Shown here piece after piece: positions 1 through 11,710 of a stretch of 33,837 bases of DNA. Made by a program: the position numbers and the translations under genes. Every line of letters starts with the position of its first letter. Position 1 is the stretch's first letter. This DNA is from Thermomucor indicae-seudaticae (Eukaryota; Mucoromycota; Mucoromycetes; Mucorales; Lichtheimiaceae), in NCBI GenBank assembly GCA_000787465.1, contig JSYX01000379.1, forward strand, positions 1-33,837, in the 5' to 3' direction. The notes under the pieces were generated by a model. That model saw nothing but the letters and a program-made list of their open reading frames with translations, was not told the DNA's origin and did no database searches.

Positions 1-705
1 AAGGTAAGCAAAAAGGTTTCCGTCTTGCGTAAAATATTTGCTAAAGGATGTAATTTTTTAATTTTCTTCACTGCAAATTATTTTTGCAGTTGGCGCAAAC
101 GACTTTGCGAACAGTGCCAACGTCATCTTAAAAAATAGTATTTGATACATCATGCTTGATTTCTAATGCGCATACGGAGACCATTCTAGAACGCGCGCTG
201 TTGACAGTTCGGGTGAATAGTATGAAGTCGTTCGCTTTATTGCTGGATCTTGGTTCGCCAGCTCACCACGATATGCATGAACAGCAGCCCGAAAGCCCAA
301 ACTGATGCTGCACACGACTACGTAGGCGATCGACTATTACGTTCCTTGTTTGTTTATTTGCAGCCTTGCTTCAGGAATCCACAAGTGAACTGGCGCAAAG
401 GTGTCTGTTAATAATCACAGGCTGAAGCGTACTACGCATAGAGGTTACGGTCATAGATACAGGGCAGTGTTAATAAAGCAAATGTTCGGTTTTGATAATT
501 GCCCTTCCCTGTCGGCTAGTCTTGACCTTTGCCGTAAAGAAGGACATCCACCGTAACGTCGTCAAACTGCAATCATGCTGTTTAAGATTCTCAGCCCAAC
601 CGTAGGCTCAAGGTCAGCTGACCCTATGGCGCAAAAAAAAGAGAGGCGCTCTTTTGGTGAAAGCCAACCTTCTCTTTTTTTCGCTCTTCCGTGTGAAAGC
701 GAAGT
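1..705. other. 5' flank without recognised gene
   Basis: No open frame longer than about 65 codons with protein-like composition is seen on either strand before the SSM4 start codon. A poly-A/purine stretch near 632-650 and a T-rich run near 670-683 precede the ATG; they look like a leader rather than coding sequence. No tRNA or rRNA signature was recognised. Confidence 0.5.
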
Positions 706-3700
706 ATGGAAGATGAAACAGGTACTGTAGCCAATGGTCCATTCGATCCTGACAGACATTTCGCGCTTCGCACAATTGACACGAGAAGTTTTTTATCGCT
801 ATTAGAAATCTGTCGAGTTTGTCGCTGCGGCGCGACTCCGGACCAACCTCTGTTCCACCCCTGCAAATGCTCTGGTAGCATTCGACACGTTCACCAAGAT
901 TGGTACGTAACGATTGTACCTTTCGATCTAGTCAGTTAGTAGATGCTAATCTTGGGATTTAATTTCGAATTTTGCTTCTCTTTTATGCAGCTTGATTGAA
1001 TGGCTATCACATAGTCGTAAAAAGTAAGTTGTGTCGTCAATAGCGTCATTTTGTCCAAGAGCCTTTCTGAACGTATATCATCTATTTACACTCTAGGTAT
1101 TGCGAGCTTTGCGAACATCCTTTCTCTTTTACTCCCGGTGAGATTCCGAATTTCATGCATTGCGCTATGTTTGCACAATAATCCACTTAACGAAGACGCC
1201 TGAAACTAGTATATCGCGCAGACATGCCGGAGCAGCTACCAGCTATATTATTTGTTCGACAATTGTACAAAAAACTCACATTCTTACTGTGTACGGTTGC
1301 GCGGGCAATTCTAGTGTCGTGGATCTGGCTTATTGTACTTCCTTACTTGACGGTTTGGATATGGCGTTTCTACTTTTGGAGCGGAGAAAACTTGTCACAG
1401 CAGCTGTATCGTCTCCAGCAGAAATTCTATCGTAATACGACTTCGAGTGGACCGGCAGATCATGGATTGGATCCTACGGAGACACTGCAACTTGCTGTAG
1501 AATCACTTTTACCGACAACAGCCGAAGCATCTCGACCAACAGTAACAGAATTGGCGGCTAGTGCGTACCCTACATTGGCCAGCGGGACGGACGAGACGCA
1601 TGAACCTGAACTCAGTCTGCCTCTGTCATTGTTTAGCTTGATCAGAAAGCACGAATGGCTCCAGAATATGATAACAGGATTTAGCATTAGGTACGAAGCG
1701 GTAAATGTCTAGGGGAATAGATGATACTGAGTTTGCATTAGGTCCTTTTTATCTGACTGTTTCGAAGGCCAAATCATCACATGCGTCGTTGTTGTCGTGT
1801 TTGTGGCTACTTTCTTATTGCGCGAATGGATCGTTCAAAATATACCAGCAGAACTCGAGGCTGACGAAGAACCTGCAGCAGAAGTCGAACAAATACCCAT
1901 ATCTGATGATGAGACAGAGGACGAACGCGATCATGCAGGGCAGCAATTTAGAGGGCATGAAGTCGAAGTTGCTGGACCCGATTTACTGGGACATCAGCAT
2001 GCACGAGATAGTCATGCACGACAAACGCTGAATGCATTCAATATAGCCTGGAACAGCGATGGCGAGTCAGGAGACAGTGACAGACATTCCAGACGCTCTT
2101 CTTGTTCATCGTCAGAAGAAAGCCAGGAGCAGTCTGAAGATGATACGACCGCGGACAATTCCGGCGTTGGCAGAGCAGGACCATCTGAAGAGGGCTCGAG
2201 GTTGAATAGTTTGCGACAAAATGACTCTACTGCACAACGAGTGCATGTACTGATGGGTCAAAACGAACTCTACGATTTCAACCTGGATGGTGGAGAGCAG
2301 CATAGGGAGCGGCCTTTCGAAGACAGACGGAATGATGGAGAGCTAGCGCATGAAGCTGCCCAACAGAATAGAATTGCACCTCCACCTCCGCCTGCGCCAG
2401 CCAACGAAAACGCCGAAAACGAGGATAATGACATGGATGAAGAGAACATAGGAGACGATATCGACGGAATATTGGAAGCAATCGGAATGCGAGGCAGCCT
2501 TTGGATGCTGGCTCAGAATTCAGCGTTAATGTGCCTGCTAATAAGTTTATGCTTGGGTGCTGCTGTTTGGATACCCTACATTACCGGAATCGTCTTTTTA
2601 ATGGTAAGTATAAAAGAAGTTAAGCTTACCATTTGAGGGTTCTGACATAAGCTTGCAGTCAAAACCATTAGATATTGTACGGGTGGTTTTTTCAATAATA
2701 CATCAGTTTACCGACGAGCTCCTTGACGCATTATTCCTTGTCTGTACAAGCTATTTATGGCCTTTTGCGAAGCATACCTATACATTTACCACGGAATATG
2801 TCGTAAGAGAACACATCGTACCTCTCATTCCACGACAGCTTTTGTCATCCGCGTCTTATGTATACTCAGAAGTCCAAAAATATGTGCACCCTCAAGCGAC
2901 CTTTGGAAGCAGCAATTCATCGACATTTGTCAGCACAGCAGATGTGTCTTCTACTTCGACGATATGGTCAGCACTTGACGACTACAAAGCATGGATCCAT
3001 GCTCTTCAAAATATTGGCCCGGCATTCAATGTTTTTATGGAAAAGTATCACCAAATAGCCATCGGCACAACAAGCCTGGATCGGTTCATTTGCATTATTA
3101 TTGGATACGCAACAATATGTGGTCTTGGCTCGTTGTATCTCTCACGAGGAAGAGTCCCGTATGCTAGCTTTGGGCGATCAGCGCGTCAGGCGATCCGACA
3201 GCAAGGCATAATATTGAAGGTTGGAATGTTTATCGCCATCGAACTTTTACTATTCCCTCTCGCATGCGGCGTACTACTTGATTTGTCTTCGCTGACTTTG
3301 TTCCGTGATGCCAGCATTGTGACCCGCGTGCAATACCTGCAGGAACATCCATTTGCCTCTGTATTTCTGCATTGGTTTTTGGGTACAGCCTTCATGTTCC
3401 TGTTCGCGGTTCTTGTTACCGTATGCCGTGAAATCATTCGGCCTGGTGTTATGTGGTTTATACGTGATCCGAACGACCCACAGTTCCATCCAATCAAAGA
3501 AATTGTGGAGCGCCCGGTACTGACACAGTTGCGAAAGATCGGCGCGAGTGGCATTATGTATGCAATCGTGATTGTTGCCGGCGTGGGTGGTATAGTTTGG
3601 TGCCTCCAGATCACAGGCAGAAGTATACTTCCACTGCATTGGAACGTAACGTAAGTGTATATGACTAGGCGGGTCTGCATATTTCAAATAGATTACTAAC

Positions 3701-5200
3701 ATTTTTAGCTACAGGCAACCACTGTCAACTATCCCTATCGATTTCTTAATGGTGCATGTGGCAGTTCCAATTCTGGTTGCAATATTCGAGCCGAAAAAGA
3801 CGACCAAGAGACTCGCCGTACGATGGATGAGGTTCTTGTGCAGAAAGTTGCGGTTGACGTCCTATATGTTTGGCAATCGTCATACGGAGGAAGAAGGAAC
3901 CTGGCAATACAAGACATGGCGTGCCTGGCTCCGGGGTCCAAGGCAGCCTGCGCGCTCAAGTATGAATAATCTTTCTGCTGACGCCATATTCAAACCTGAC
4001 GGTCAATTGGTCCGTGCCCCAAAACATGACAGCGTTCCCTTTGTGCCCGGGAGAAGAATGCTTGTCCCAGTGGACCCGGATACATTAGAGATTTTGGATC
4101 CGGAGGAGAGACGGCTCGGCCATCCGGCGTCTAGTGCGGCTGGTGGGGACATGGCCAACACGACAATTGTGTATATTCCACCGCGTTTCAAGTTGCGTAT
4201 AGCGCTGTTCCTTTTCTATATGTGGGCTACATTCAGTATATTCGTCTGTGCACTAACCGTGGTGCCAATTGCGCTGGGTCGATCCATCTACAAACACTGG
4301 GCGCCAGGACGAGCTGAAGTGCATGACATATACACTTTTGCTGCTGGAGGATCGCTTTTATTATTGCTGAGTGTAACTGTCAGAAAACTCTTTGATGTGG
4401 GCAACGAGTTGAGGATGCAACCAACTGTAAACGCGCAGTTTCTACGTTTGCGGCGTATTTGCGGCGATGCTTCTTTCGAGGTAAGAATCTCGTCTAAATA
4501 TTGTCTTAAGTTGGTACTCATTGAAAGCTATCGAATAGTTGGCAAAAGTGCTATATATTCTTGCCACATTTGGCATTGCTATTCCGTTCGCATTCGGCTT
4601 GATTACCGAGCTTTATATCGTACTACCGCTTACTAAGCTGGGCCCTCGTCCAGTGGTTATTGAGGTCCTACCGGTCTGGGCTCGAGGGTTTGCCTGCATG
4701 AGCATCCTTCATGGGATACTAAACTACATACCTAATAACCGTTGGCGAGGATATTTTGCCGAGGTACCGTGTCTTGAAACTTGGGAGGGTTAGAAAGAAC
4801 ATGATCTTTAATTTTGAAAGTAGATAACAAGAAGAGGCTATCAGGATATGGACATGCGATACATAACTTCAAAAATCGTGATGCCAGTGATGGCCGTGAG
4901 TCTCGCTGCTGTGATATTACCATTCATTGCGGCATACAGTATCATCCAAGTTTCAGGTAACATCTTGATGAAAGGAGACTGGGCATTGGTTTCTTTTTCC
5001 TTTCTGACTGTGTCGTTGTAGCCGAAAGAGATCCAGCTGTCCAGATCAAACTGTTTCAGATCATGTATCCTGCAGCGTTGGTGGGACTTGGATCATACTA
5101 TCTTTGTCAACTCGGCGCAAGGCTTGGCCAGAGCTGGGTACAGCATATTCGAGAAGACAACTACCTCGTCGGAAGGGTCCTGCATAACTTTGAAGACTAA
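706..5200 (+). CDS. SSM4: ERAD E3 ubiquitin-protein ligase, Doa10/Ssm4 (MARCH6/TEB4) family
   Basis: Multi-spanning ER and inner-nuclear-membrane ubiquitin ligase that marks misfolded membrane and cytosolic degron proteins for the proteasome. The model is 706-902, 991-1023, 1097-1137, 1210-1690, 1742-2603, 2659-3650, 3709-4480, 4539-4763, 4824-4956 and 5022-5200; every junction is GT-AG and the sum is 3915 nt, 1304 aa. Residues about 37-88 form an N-terminal RING-CH (C4HC3) domain starting CRVCRCG and ending CELCEHP, assembled across three small exons. A first hydrophobic segment follows near residue 200, then an acidic, serine-rich cytosolic loop (about 270-470) and many membrane segments up to the end. 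The last exon ends in [12 protein letters not shown], matching the conserved C-terminal element of Doa10 (Y-L-V-G-x-x-L-x-N). Length agrees with the family (about 910-1320 aa). The next clear gene starts about 110 nt downstream at the earliest. Very sure of the family; individual junctions are hand-made. Confidence 0.95.
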
Positions 5201-5309
5201 GCTTTCAACATACCGCATAAAGTTAGCGTTGTATTTACTTTTCTATCTCTTTCTGCATCTTTGCATCCCCATACTTCATGATCCGCATTCATTTCTTTTT
5301 CCGTATGAT

Positions 5310-5571
5310 ATGTCCAGCAATATTATAAACCGTCTTTTTGCAACGCAGATCAATAATGTATGTTCCGTTCGAGTTTAAACGAGCATCAATGGACGTTTTC
5401 TAACGTAGCTGCAAGGACTATAAATATTTTTCAGACTTTGAGAGGGATGGAAAGATGTTTTAGGCCCTGTGGGATTTGCCATCGCCTACACGAAGGTCAT
5501 CATGAGCCTTCTCAAAGGCCAACTGCCGGATCGACTTGGGAACAAAATTCCATTTTTGCTTAGAGAATAAA
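5310..5571 (+). CDS. possible small single-span membrane protein (two exons)
   Basis: Downstream of SSM4 an open frame at 5445-5571 encodes a protein-like C-terminus: a hydrophobic helix (GPVGFAIAYTKVIMSLL) followed by a polar tail ending IPFLLRE and a stop at 5569-5571. A start exon 5310-5357 (MSSNIINRLF...) ends at a good donor (GTATGT) and joins in phase through an AG at 5443-5444, giving a 57-residue product. The N-terminus is basic and amphipathic, so mitochondrial or ER membrane location is possible. Weak point: the stronger acceptor TTTTCAG at 5434 would read a different frame, also open to a stop near 5560. No family was recognised; it could be a subunit of a membrane complex. Existence of a gene here is moderately likely, the exact model uncertain. 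Confidence 0.4.
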
Positions 5572-5574
5572 TAC

Positions 5575-6150
5575 ACGAGTAGTCTGTTTATCGATTGGAG
5601 CATCCGAAGCATGTGATAAAAGGTGACCACCAGTGAGTACGTGATGTATGTTGTAAAGGAGGTCGGTGGATTGGCGAGCTGTGGCGTTTTTGTTGTTGTT
5701 TAGGTAACGGTAGTACATCGCTATCTTCGCTGCTTTCATCATCCTCTGTGGTTGGCTGATATCCATGTTCAGAGAGCAATTGGTGCGTCCACAGTAGATA
5801 AAGGCTCTCATCATCGTCATCAGGGCTTATCGTTGTGTGTGATGGTGTCGATGGCATGCTGCCCGCATCAGGCACTGCCAATTGCAAAAGAAAACGGTGT
5901 TATCCTTTCGCTTCCAATCGATTATCTGTTACTGTACCTTGTAAAGGCCAATTCCGGATTAACGAGCCATAGACTTTCGGTAACGACGATGACGGCTCTG
6001 GGACTACAGATAATAAGCAGGATGGATGCAGACACCCGTTCCTTATCAAGACAAACCCAGCGTCTTCGATTCGTTAAACAAGGATGAAGATGGTGTGGGC
6101 GGCAGCTCGGATGTTTTTGCGGAGAACTGGATAATACGTATCCATTGAGC
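5575..6150 (-). repeat. dispersed repeat, copy 1 (degenerate, coding-like on minus strand)
   Basis: This stretch is related in blocks to 29680-30150, in the same orientation. Shared stretches include TTTAGGTAACG, GTACATCGCTATCTTC, CCTCTGTGGTTGG, AGGCACTGCCAATTGC, TTAACGAGCCATA and AAGGATGAAGATG. On the minus strand the conserved blocks read as acidic protein pieces (for example TEDDESSEDSDVLPLP, 5588-5887 frame), also visible in copy 2, so the ancestral unit probably contained coding DNA. Several stops and frame changes break this copy. Its left edge lies within a few bases of the stop codon of the small gene at 5571. It is either a transposon relic or a segmental duplication; identity unknown. 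Confidence 0.6.
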
Positions 6151-6338
6151 AGTCCGTCATTGAGTAAGAATAACATTCATGATAATACCATTTTATAGTC
6201 CAATTGCAAGCTGGTATCCTTTATTGCAGAGGGAATGGTCATGAGAAAGAGAAGCAAAGAAAACAGAAGAACAACAGACGGTTGTGTATGTTGTTGATTG
6301 CATTAGCAACAACCTTTGAGTTTGGCGGACGATGAAAA

Positions 6339-7256
6339 TCAACTATCCAGGCGATATATCCTTGTGGCATTGCTGACAAACAATTTCTCCTTGTCCTCCT
6401 CTGACCAATCCTGCACAATTTCGCTCAAGAGAGACAACCATGTCTTCCATCTCACAGCAGATTCGCATACCGGCCAATCTCCACCAAACATCAATCGATC
6501 GATCCCGAACGCTTCTCTGGCGACTTGGACGAACGGCCGGAGTTGTTCGGGAGTCCAAACGGTTGTCTCGGTGACCAATCCGGATACTTTGCACCCGACC
6601 ACATTCTCGTGCTTGCCAAGGGCGATCATGTTTGCTTTCCAGAACTCAAAGGCCGGCTCGCCAGGTTTCGAGTCGCACGGTGGTTTAGCCATGTGGTCCA
6701 GCACAAACGAAACCTCGGGACATTGAGCGACGAGATCCAGCAACGGCGGAAACTGCGCCGGCGCGGCGTGACAGTTGATGTTCAAGTCGAAGCTCAGGCC
6801 AAATGCGGCAAGGCACCGTACGCCAGCCACAAACGTCGGCTGCCTGACACGTTCCGGATCCAGCCCAGGATCTTGGATAAGATGTCGGACGCCTCGGAGA
6901 CGCGGTCCCGCTATTTGCCGTAAAAGTTGCAGGTACCGTCTGACGATCGCTCCCTGGTGCACAGGCGCATAGGCCACAATGCCCTGAATCCCGCCAAAGA
7001 CGCCGTTCGCTTGATATTTCTCGCTGTAATGCCGAATCCAGTCCGCCTCCACAAGACCATGGCTCGGATCCACATCCGTCTCGACGTACACTGCCGCACG
7101 GACTTGGGTACTGCTCGCATCAGTCTCCTGGCTGTATCGGTCCGCGTCCCGACGCTCGTTCAGCTGAGGCGCCGTTTCGAGCCATGGAATACGAACTTGG
7201 TCTGGATGCCAGAAATGAACATGGCTATCCACCACGCACTTTGGAAGAGGTACCAT
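6339..7256 (-). CDS. metal-dependent hydrolase, amidohydrolase 2 family (COG3618; lactonase-like)
   Basis: A 305-residue TIM-barrel hydrolase in one uninterrupted frame with a true ATG at 7256-7254. The N-terminal metal motif appears as VVDSHVHFW (residues 8-16). Other family marks are the central GVRHLIQDP, the strand LSFDLNINCH, FVLDHMAKPP with a candidate metal-ligand His, a KVSGL segment, and RLMFGGDWPVC with the catalytic/metal Asp near residue 260. This family includes L-fucono-1,5-lactonase and 4-sulfomuconolactone hydrolase and usually opens lactone rings; the substrate here cannot be read from sequence. It is full length for the family (about 280-320 aa), with no signal peptide, so probably cytosolic. 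It is divergent from the PRISE reductase at 7872, sharing a 615-nt spacer. Lack of introns sets it apart from most neighbours. Confidence 0.9.
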   Translation of the reverse strand: MVPLPKCVVDSHVHFWHPDQVRIPWLETAPQLNERRDADRYSQETDASSTQVRAAVYVETDVDPSHGLVEADWIRHYSEKYQANGVFGGIQGIVAYAPVHQGAIVRRYLQLLRQIAGPRLRGVRHLIQDPGLDPERVRQPTFVAGVRCLAAFGLSFDLNINCHAAPAQFPPLLDLVAQCPEVSFVLDHMAKPPCDSKPGEPAFEFWKANMIALGKHENVVGCKVSGLVTETTVWTPEQLRPFVQVAREAFGIDRLMFGGDWPVCESAVRWKTWLSLLSEIVQDWSEEDKEKLFVSNATRIYRLDS

Positions 7257-7871
7257 CAGGAAGAGAAGAGCGTAAAAAAGGAGACATCCTGTTTCTTTCC
7301 CTTATTCTGTGATTTTCTCATGGTCAAAATTTCCCTCGAATTTTCCCGAACTGTTCTCTGCTTCGCGCAAAAAGGTCAATTTTCCGGAAGGCGAGGTTCA
7401 TTTAAGCATGGGCAATGATATATAAAAGGCTTTGAGAACAAGATGATTTACGTAAAAGAGATACTGTGATTTACGGGAGTAGGAAATCAGGATATGTGGT
7501 CAGTCCGTTGCCATTGCCGACATAGGCAAAGCAAAGAGATAAGCATCTTTTTAAGCACCTCTGTGTTGGGTGAACTTTCACCCTTTGGGCGGCTGCGGCG
7601 TCAGTATTTGGTGCGAGGGTGGCTGCTATGCCAAATGCATTGATTTGTCAGCAGAGAAGGGACCTGATATTATTCCAATTACCATTGTCTCTACTCTGTC
7701 CTATTATCCGTAAATGCTTTGGTACGTTTCTTTAGCATGAAGCCTGTATGGTTTGTGAATGATGTAACGAGTAGGTAATACCGTGATCACACAGACAGGG
7801 GAGTAAAAAGGTTTGGGTTCCCTTTGCATGAAAGACTGCAAATATTGCTTTCTTTCTCGTTTACTCTTGTT
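7257..7871. promoter_or_regulatory. divergent spacer between amidohydrolase and PRISE reductase
   Basis: This 615-nt spacer separates the start codons of two divergent enzyme genes and must hold both promoters. A clear TATA-like box (TATATAAAAGG) lies at 7419-7429 in plus orientation, about 440 nt before the reductase ATG; that is far for a simple promoter, so a long leader or another transcript is possible. The 60 nt before the reductase ATG are T/C-rich, as in other leaders of this window. No coding frame was recognised. Confidence 0.45.
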
Positions 7872-9315
7872 ATGGCGACTGTGGGGAAAACATCGTTAAG
7901 GACAGCTATTGTCTTTGGAGCCAATGGAGTCAGCGGCACGGCTGCGATCACGCAGATGCTAAAGGGAGATGCATTTGATAAGATTATCGCGGTATCTCGT
8001 CGGCCAGGACAAATCGAAACCGACAATCCTCGTGTGATCTGGGTCACGTTGGATGTGCTTGCATCGAATGCTGCCGACCTTGCCAAGGCTTTAGTCGACT
8101 TTGGCGGTGAAGAAGCAACCCATGCATTTCACTTTGCCTACATCGAAAAGGAGTCGCCTGAAGAACAGACCAAAGTCAATGTGGAGCTACTGCGAAAGGC
8201 ACTGGATGCGACCAACAATGCGTGCCCGGATCTAAAGACGTTCTTGCTCCAGACCGGCATGAAGGTTTACAAGATCTCTCTCTCTTTTGAAACTCCATTA
8301 ATCCTTCGCTTTAGTACTATGCATGTCACCAAGGTCCGCCAGCCATGTCGCCCTTCCCGTTCAGAGAAGACCAACCAAGGCCAGACAAGGGACCCAACTT
8401 TTATTATCCGCAGGAAGACATGGTGCAAGACTATGCCAAGAAGCGTCGCTGCCGCTGGATCATAACAAGACCCAACATTATCGTCGGTGTGAGCAAAGGT
8501 GAGGTAGAAACGTTCTTTTTCTGCTTCTCCAGAAAAAGGGAAAGGCTATGATATCATTGACCCCCCAAGAAAATTAAACTCCACACATAGGCAATTACAT
8601 GAACATGGCGGTTAGTCTGGGGATCTACGCCGCCTTGCAAAAGGAACTTGGTCGTGATTTCCTATATCCTGGCAATGCTGCGTCATGGAGTGCAAGAGTG
8701 GATCATTCCACGGCAACCAACAATGCTGATTTTCAGATTTGGGCAAGCTTGAATCCAAATGCTTGGAACCAGGCTTTCAACATTACCAACGGTGACAATG
8801 TCCGTATTTGTGACTTGTGGCACAAGATCGCCGAGTAAGGTTTCTTTTCTTTTCTTTTCTTTGGGGGGAGGGGATGGTTGGACAAAGAAGTTCCTTTTTT
8901 GACTTGCATTTATTCCCATAGTTACTTTGGTCTTAAAGTTCCCGAGAATCAAGGTTTAGTTGGCAAGGGACGACTCAGGTTGGCGAGAACGTTCTCATTG
9001 GGGGAATATATGCAAGAGAACAAAGAAACATGGCACCAAATGGTCAAGAAATACAATCTGGATCCCAAGGCATTCGACTTTGCTACTTGGGCCTTTGTGG
9101 GTAAGTGACACTGCATCTTGGCGGAATTTGGTTCTATTCTGAAACCTTGGCCCTTATTTCATCGCAATGCAGACTTTATATTTGCTCGTACTTGGGGTGA
9201 CGAAGCAAGCATTGAAAAGGCTCGTTCATTCGGATGGACAAAGACGGTCGACACAACCCAAGGTTACTATGATGCTTTTGACAAGATGAAAGAGCTGCGC
9301 ATGATTCCTTCCTGA
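7872..9315 (+). CDS. PRISE-like NAD(P)H-dependent reductase (SDR, progesterone 5-beta-reductase/iridoid synthase-like)
   Basis: Exons 7872-8264, 8315-8498, 8591-8834, 8922-9100 and 9173-9315 join in phase to 1143 nt, 380 aa. The ATG at 7872 follows a pyrimidine-rich leader; an in-frame TTG farther upstream is not a start. The N-terminus carries the Rossmann dinucleotide motif FGANGVSG. The family-specific catalytic residues are visible: Lys in LLQTGMK at the exon 1 end and Tyr in NFYYPQED, replacing the usual SDR YxxxK. The remainder shows WIITRPNIIVG, YGLKVPE-like DYFGLKVPE, FATWAFVDF and the C-terminal RSFGWTKTVDT. The enzyme should reduce enone carbonyl substrates with NAD(P)H in the cytosol; fungal relatives are mostly uncharacterised. 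Introns are 50-92 nt; the third carries a TTTTC microsatellite and a G-rich run. Confidence 0.9.
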
Positions 9316-9589
9316 AGGTTGTTACGCAAATAAAAAAATATTCTGTATGTTCTGGGTCCGAGCAAAAGGGGGGATGTTGGGGGGGGATCATCTGCACACT
9401 GCCCTATCAAATTGCCTCATCAGGACACCGTATGACGTTTAAGCAGTTCTCGCTCCAATCCAGTATTTGTGTATGTTGTTATAGGCAGTCCCTCTGTTCT
9501 GCCGGGGAAAAATTTTTACGAAACAAAAAGGTGCTTAAGAGACGTTTTCGTACCTTTTCATCTTTTCTTTTAACTTTTTCTTTCGCATA

Positions 9590-11485
9590 ATGGTGACAAA
9601 CAAGGAACATAATAATGCTACCGAACTTGATGCTATGTTAACTCGGATGCATCAACTGGTCATTCAACGTAAGTACCATCCGGACAGCGTAACGCCCTTG
9701 TTTGCCTGTTTCTTACAGGGTGATCTCGCTTTACTAGATGTCCAGGAAGGCCAAGACGGCACCAATGCGGTCGTCCATTATCGTACTCCAGAAGAACTTT
9801 ACAAGACTGTCGACTTTTCTTTGCCTGATGTTGGTGCTGGCGTCGATGGTAAGAATCTCTGTTTTGTGCAACGAGGCCATTTATCAAACACACATCTTTG
9901 TTCAGGCACATTCGATTTGATTAAGGATACATTGCAGTACAGCGTCAACTCGTGGAATCCCCGCTTCATGGACAAGTTGTATGCCGGTACAAACCCGATC
10001 GGCGTCATCTCAGAGTTCCTCTTGGCTGTCCTGAACGGAAATGGTCACGTCTACCATGTCTCGCCGGTCTTGACGCTCATGGAAATCGAGGTCACCAAAG
10101 CAGTTGGTAAACTGCTCGGCATGGGAGAGGTCAGTCTTCCTGTTCATGGACTCTTTGTCCAGGTTCTTATGGACAGTTCTATTTAATAGAAAGCCGGTGG
10201 CCTCTTCTGCCCTGGCGGTTCTGCTTCCAATTTGCTTGCAATGGTAACAGCAAGGAACAAACTGTATCCGTCCATCAAGACCACCGGATACATTCCTCGG
10301 CCCTTCCAGCCAGATGCAGAGTACGGCAAACTCAAGGTCTTTACGTCTGCTCACAGCCACTATAGCATCGACAAGGCCGCGCTGGTTCTCGGCCTTGGAA
10401 GTGAGAGCGTCATTAAAGTACCTGCTGATGAATTCGGACGCATGAAGGTGGATATTCTTGGTAAGTTTCGCTTTGGTCTTGCAGCAACAAGAGGAAAATA
10501 CTGAACTGTTTACATCTAGAACGCTTGATTCGGGAGAGCATCGAGCGTGGCGAGACACCTTTCTTTATTAACGCTACAGCAGGCACGACAGTTTTGGTGA
10601 GTGCTGAGCTTTAATCCAAACAAAAAGACATGGGGCTCAACTCTATTTTCCCAGGGTGCTTTCGACCCTATCTCGAGTATGTCGCAAGTTGCCAAAAAGT
10701 ACAACTGTTGGTTGCATGTCGATGGTTCATGGGGAGGATCAGCTGTGTTTTCTAAAACGGTTCGAGAAAACCTTGACTGGTTGCAAGGTGCTGGCATGGT
10801 AAAGTAGTCTATACATGACTCGTGCTGCTGGGTTTTGGGCTAATCTCTCTCTATTTAGGCTGATTCATTTACTCTGAATCCACACAAGTTATTGGGCGTT
10901 CCTCTGCAATGTTCTATGCTCTTAACGCCACATAATGGTCACTTGTTGTTTGCTAACGCCAACACGCTTCAGGCAGATTACTTGTTCCACGGCAACCCGT
11001 ATGACCTTGGTGCAGGCACCATTGGATGCGGTCGTCGTCCGGATGCACTTAAGATGTTTCTGGCCTGGAAGTTTTATGGTCAACAAGGGTTGGGCAACCG
11101 TATCGACCGTGCGATGCGTTCGGCCGCCGAGTTCACCGACCTGATCAGGGAGCGGCCCGACTTCCAATTGGTTGTTGACCCAAGTCCCTTTTGCCAGGTC
11201 TGTTTCTGGTATGTGCCCAAAGTCTTGAAGGACAAGTTACTCGCTTGGAAAAAGGAACAGCCGTCCGTTTATACGGAAAAGATGACTCTAATCACTCGAA
11301 CCATTCACGCCCGTGTCAATCAATCGGGCGAATTCTTGGTCGATCATGCTCCCTTGGGTAACCTGCCTCACTTTTTCCGCATCGTCATTAATGCTCCCAC
11401 AGTCGACGTTCACCGAGACTTGGCTCGATTGCTTGACGCCATCGAACAAGCCAGTGCTGCCATTGCGTGGAATGATGTCCTCTAA
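9590..11485 (+). CDS. group II PLP-dependent decarboxylase (glutamate / cysteine-sulfinate decarboxylase-like)
   Basis: Exons 9590-9848, 9906-10129, 10190-10460, 10520-10596, 10655-10798 and 10859-11485 give 1602 nt, 533 aa. Family landmarks in order: FCPGGSASNLLAM (substrate/PLP-binding loop), HSHYSIDKAA, FFINATAGTTVLGAFDP, HVDGSWGGSA with the Asp that pairs with the PLP ring nitrogen, and NPHKLLGVPLQCS with the PLP-binding lysine. The last motif is closest in type to GAD/cysteine-sulfinate decarboxylase, so glutamate to GABA, or cysteine sulfinate or aspartate decarboxylation, are candidates; the substrate is not decided. No targeting peptide is seen, so it is probably cytosolic. In exon 1 a perfect-looking intron (GTAAGT to CTTACAG, 9669-9718) is ignored, because splicing it puts a stop directly after the junction. 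Confidence 0.92.
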
Positions 11486-11710
11486 GTATTCCATAATCAT
11501 ACATATATCGCACTACAGAGTATATACCAAAGGGGAAATAAAACTTAGTCTCAGAATGAACCCCTTTTTCGCAATATCCCAATTCATTTACAAGCATGAC
11601 CCTGAGAGTGTCAAGCCAGAAAAGGGCATCTGTCAGTCCTTTTTTCATTGTTCTTTTCCCTCTTCCTTGCTTTCCCGCCTTCCCCCCTTCGCTTCTTTTC
11701 CTTCCACTTC

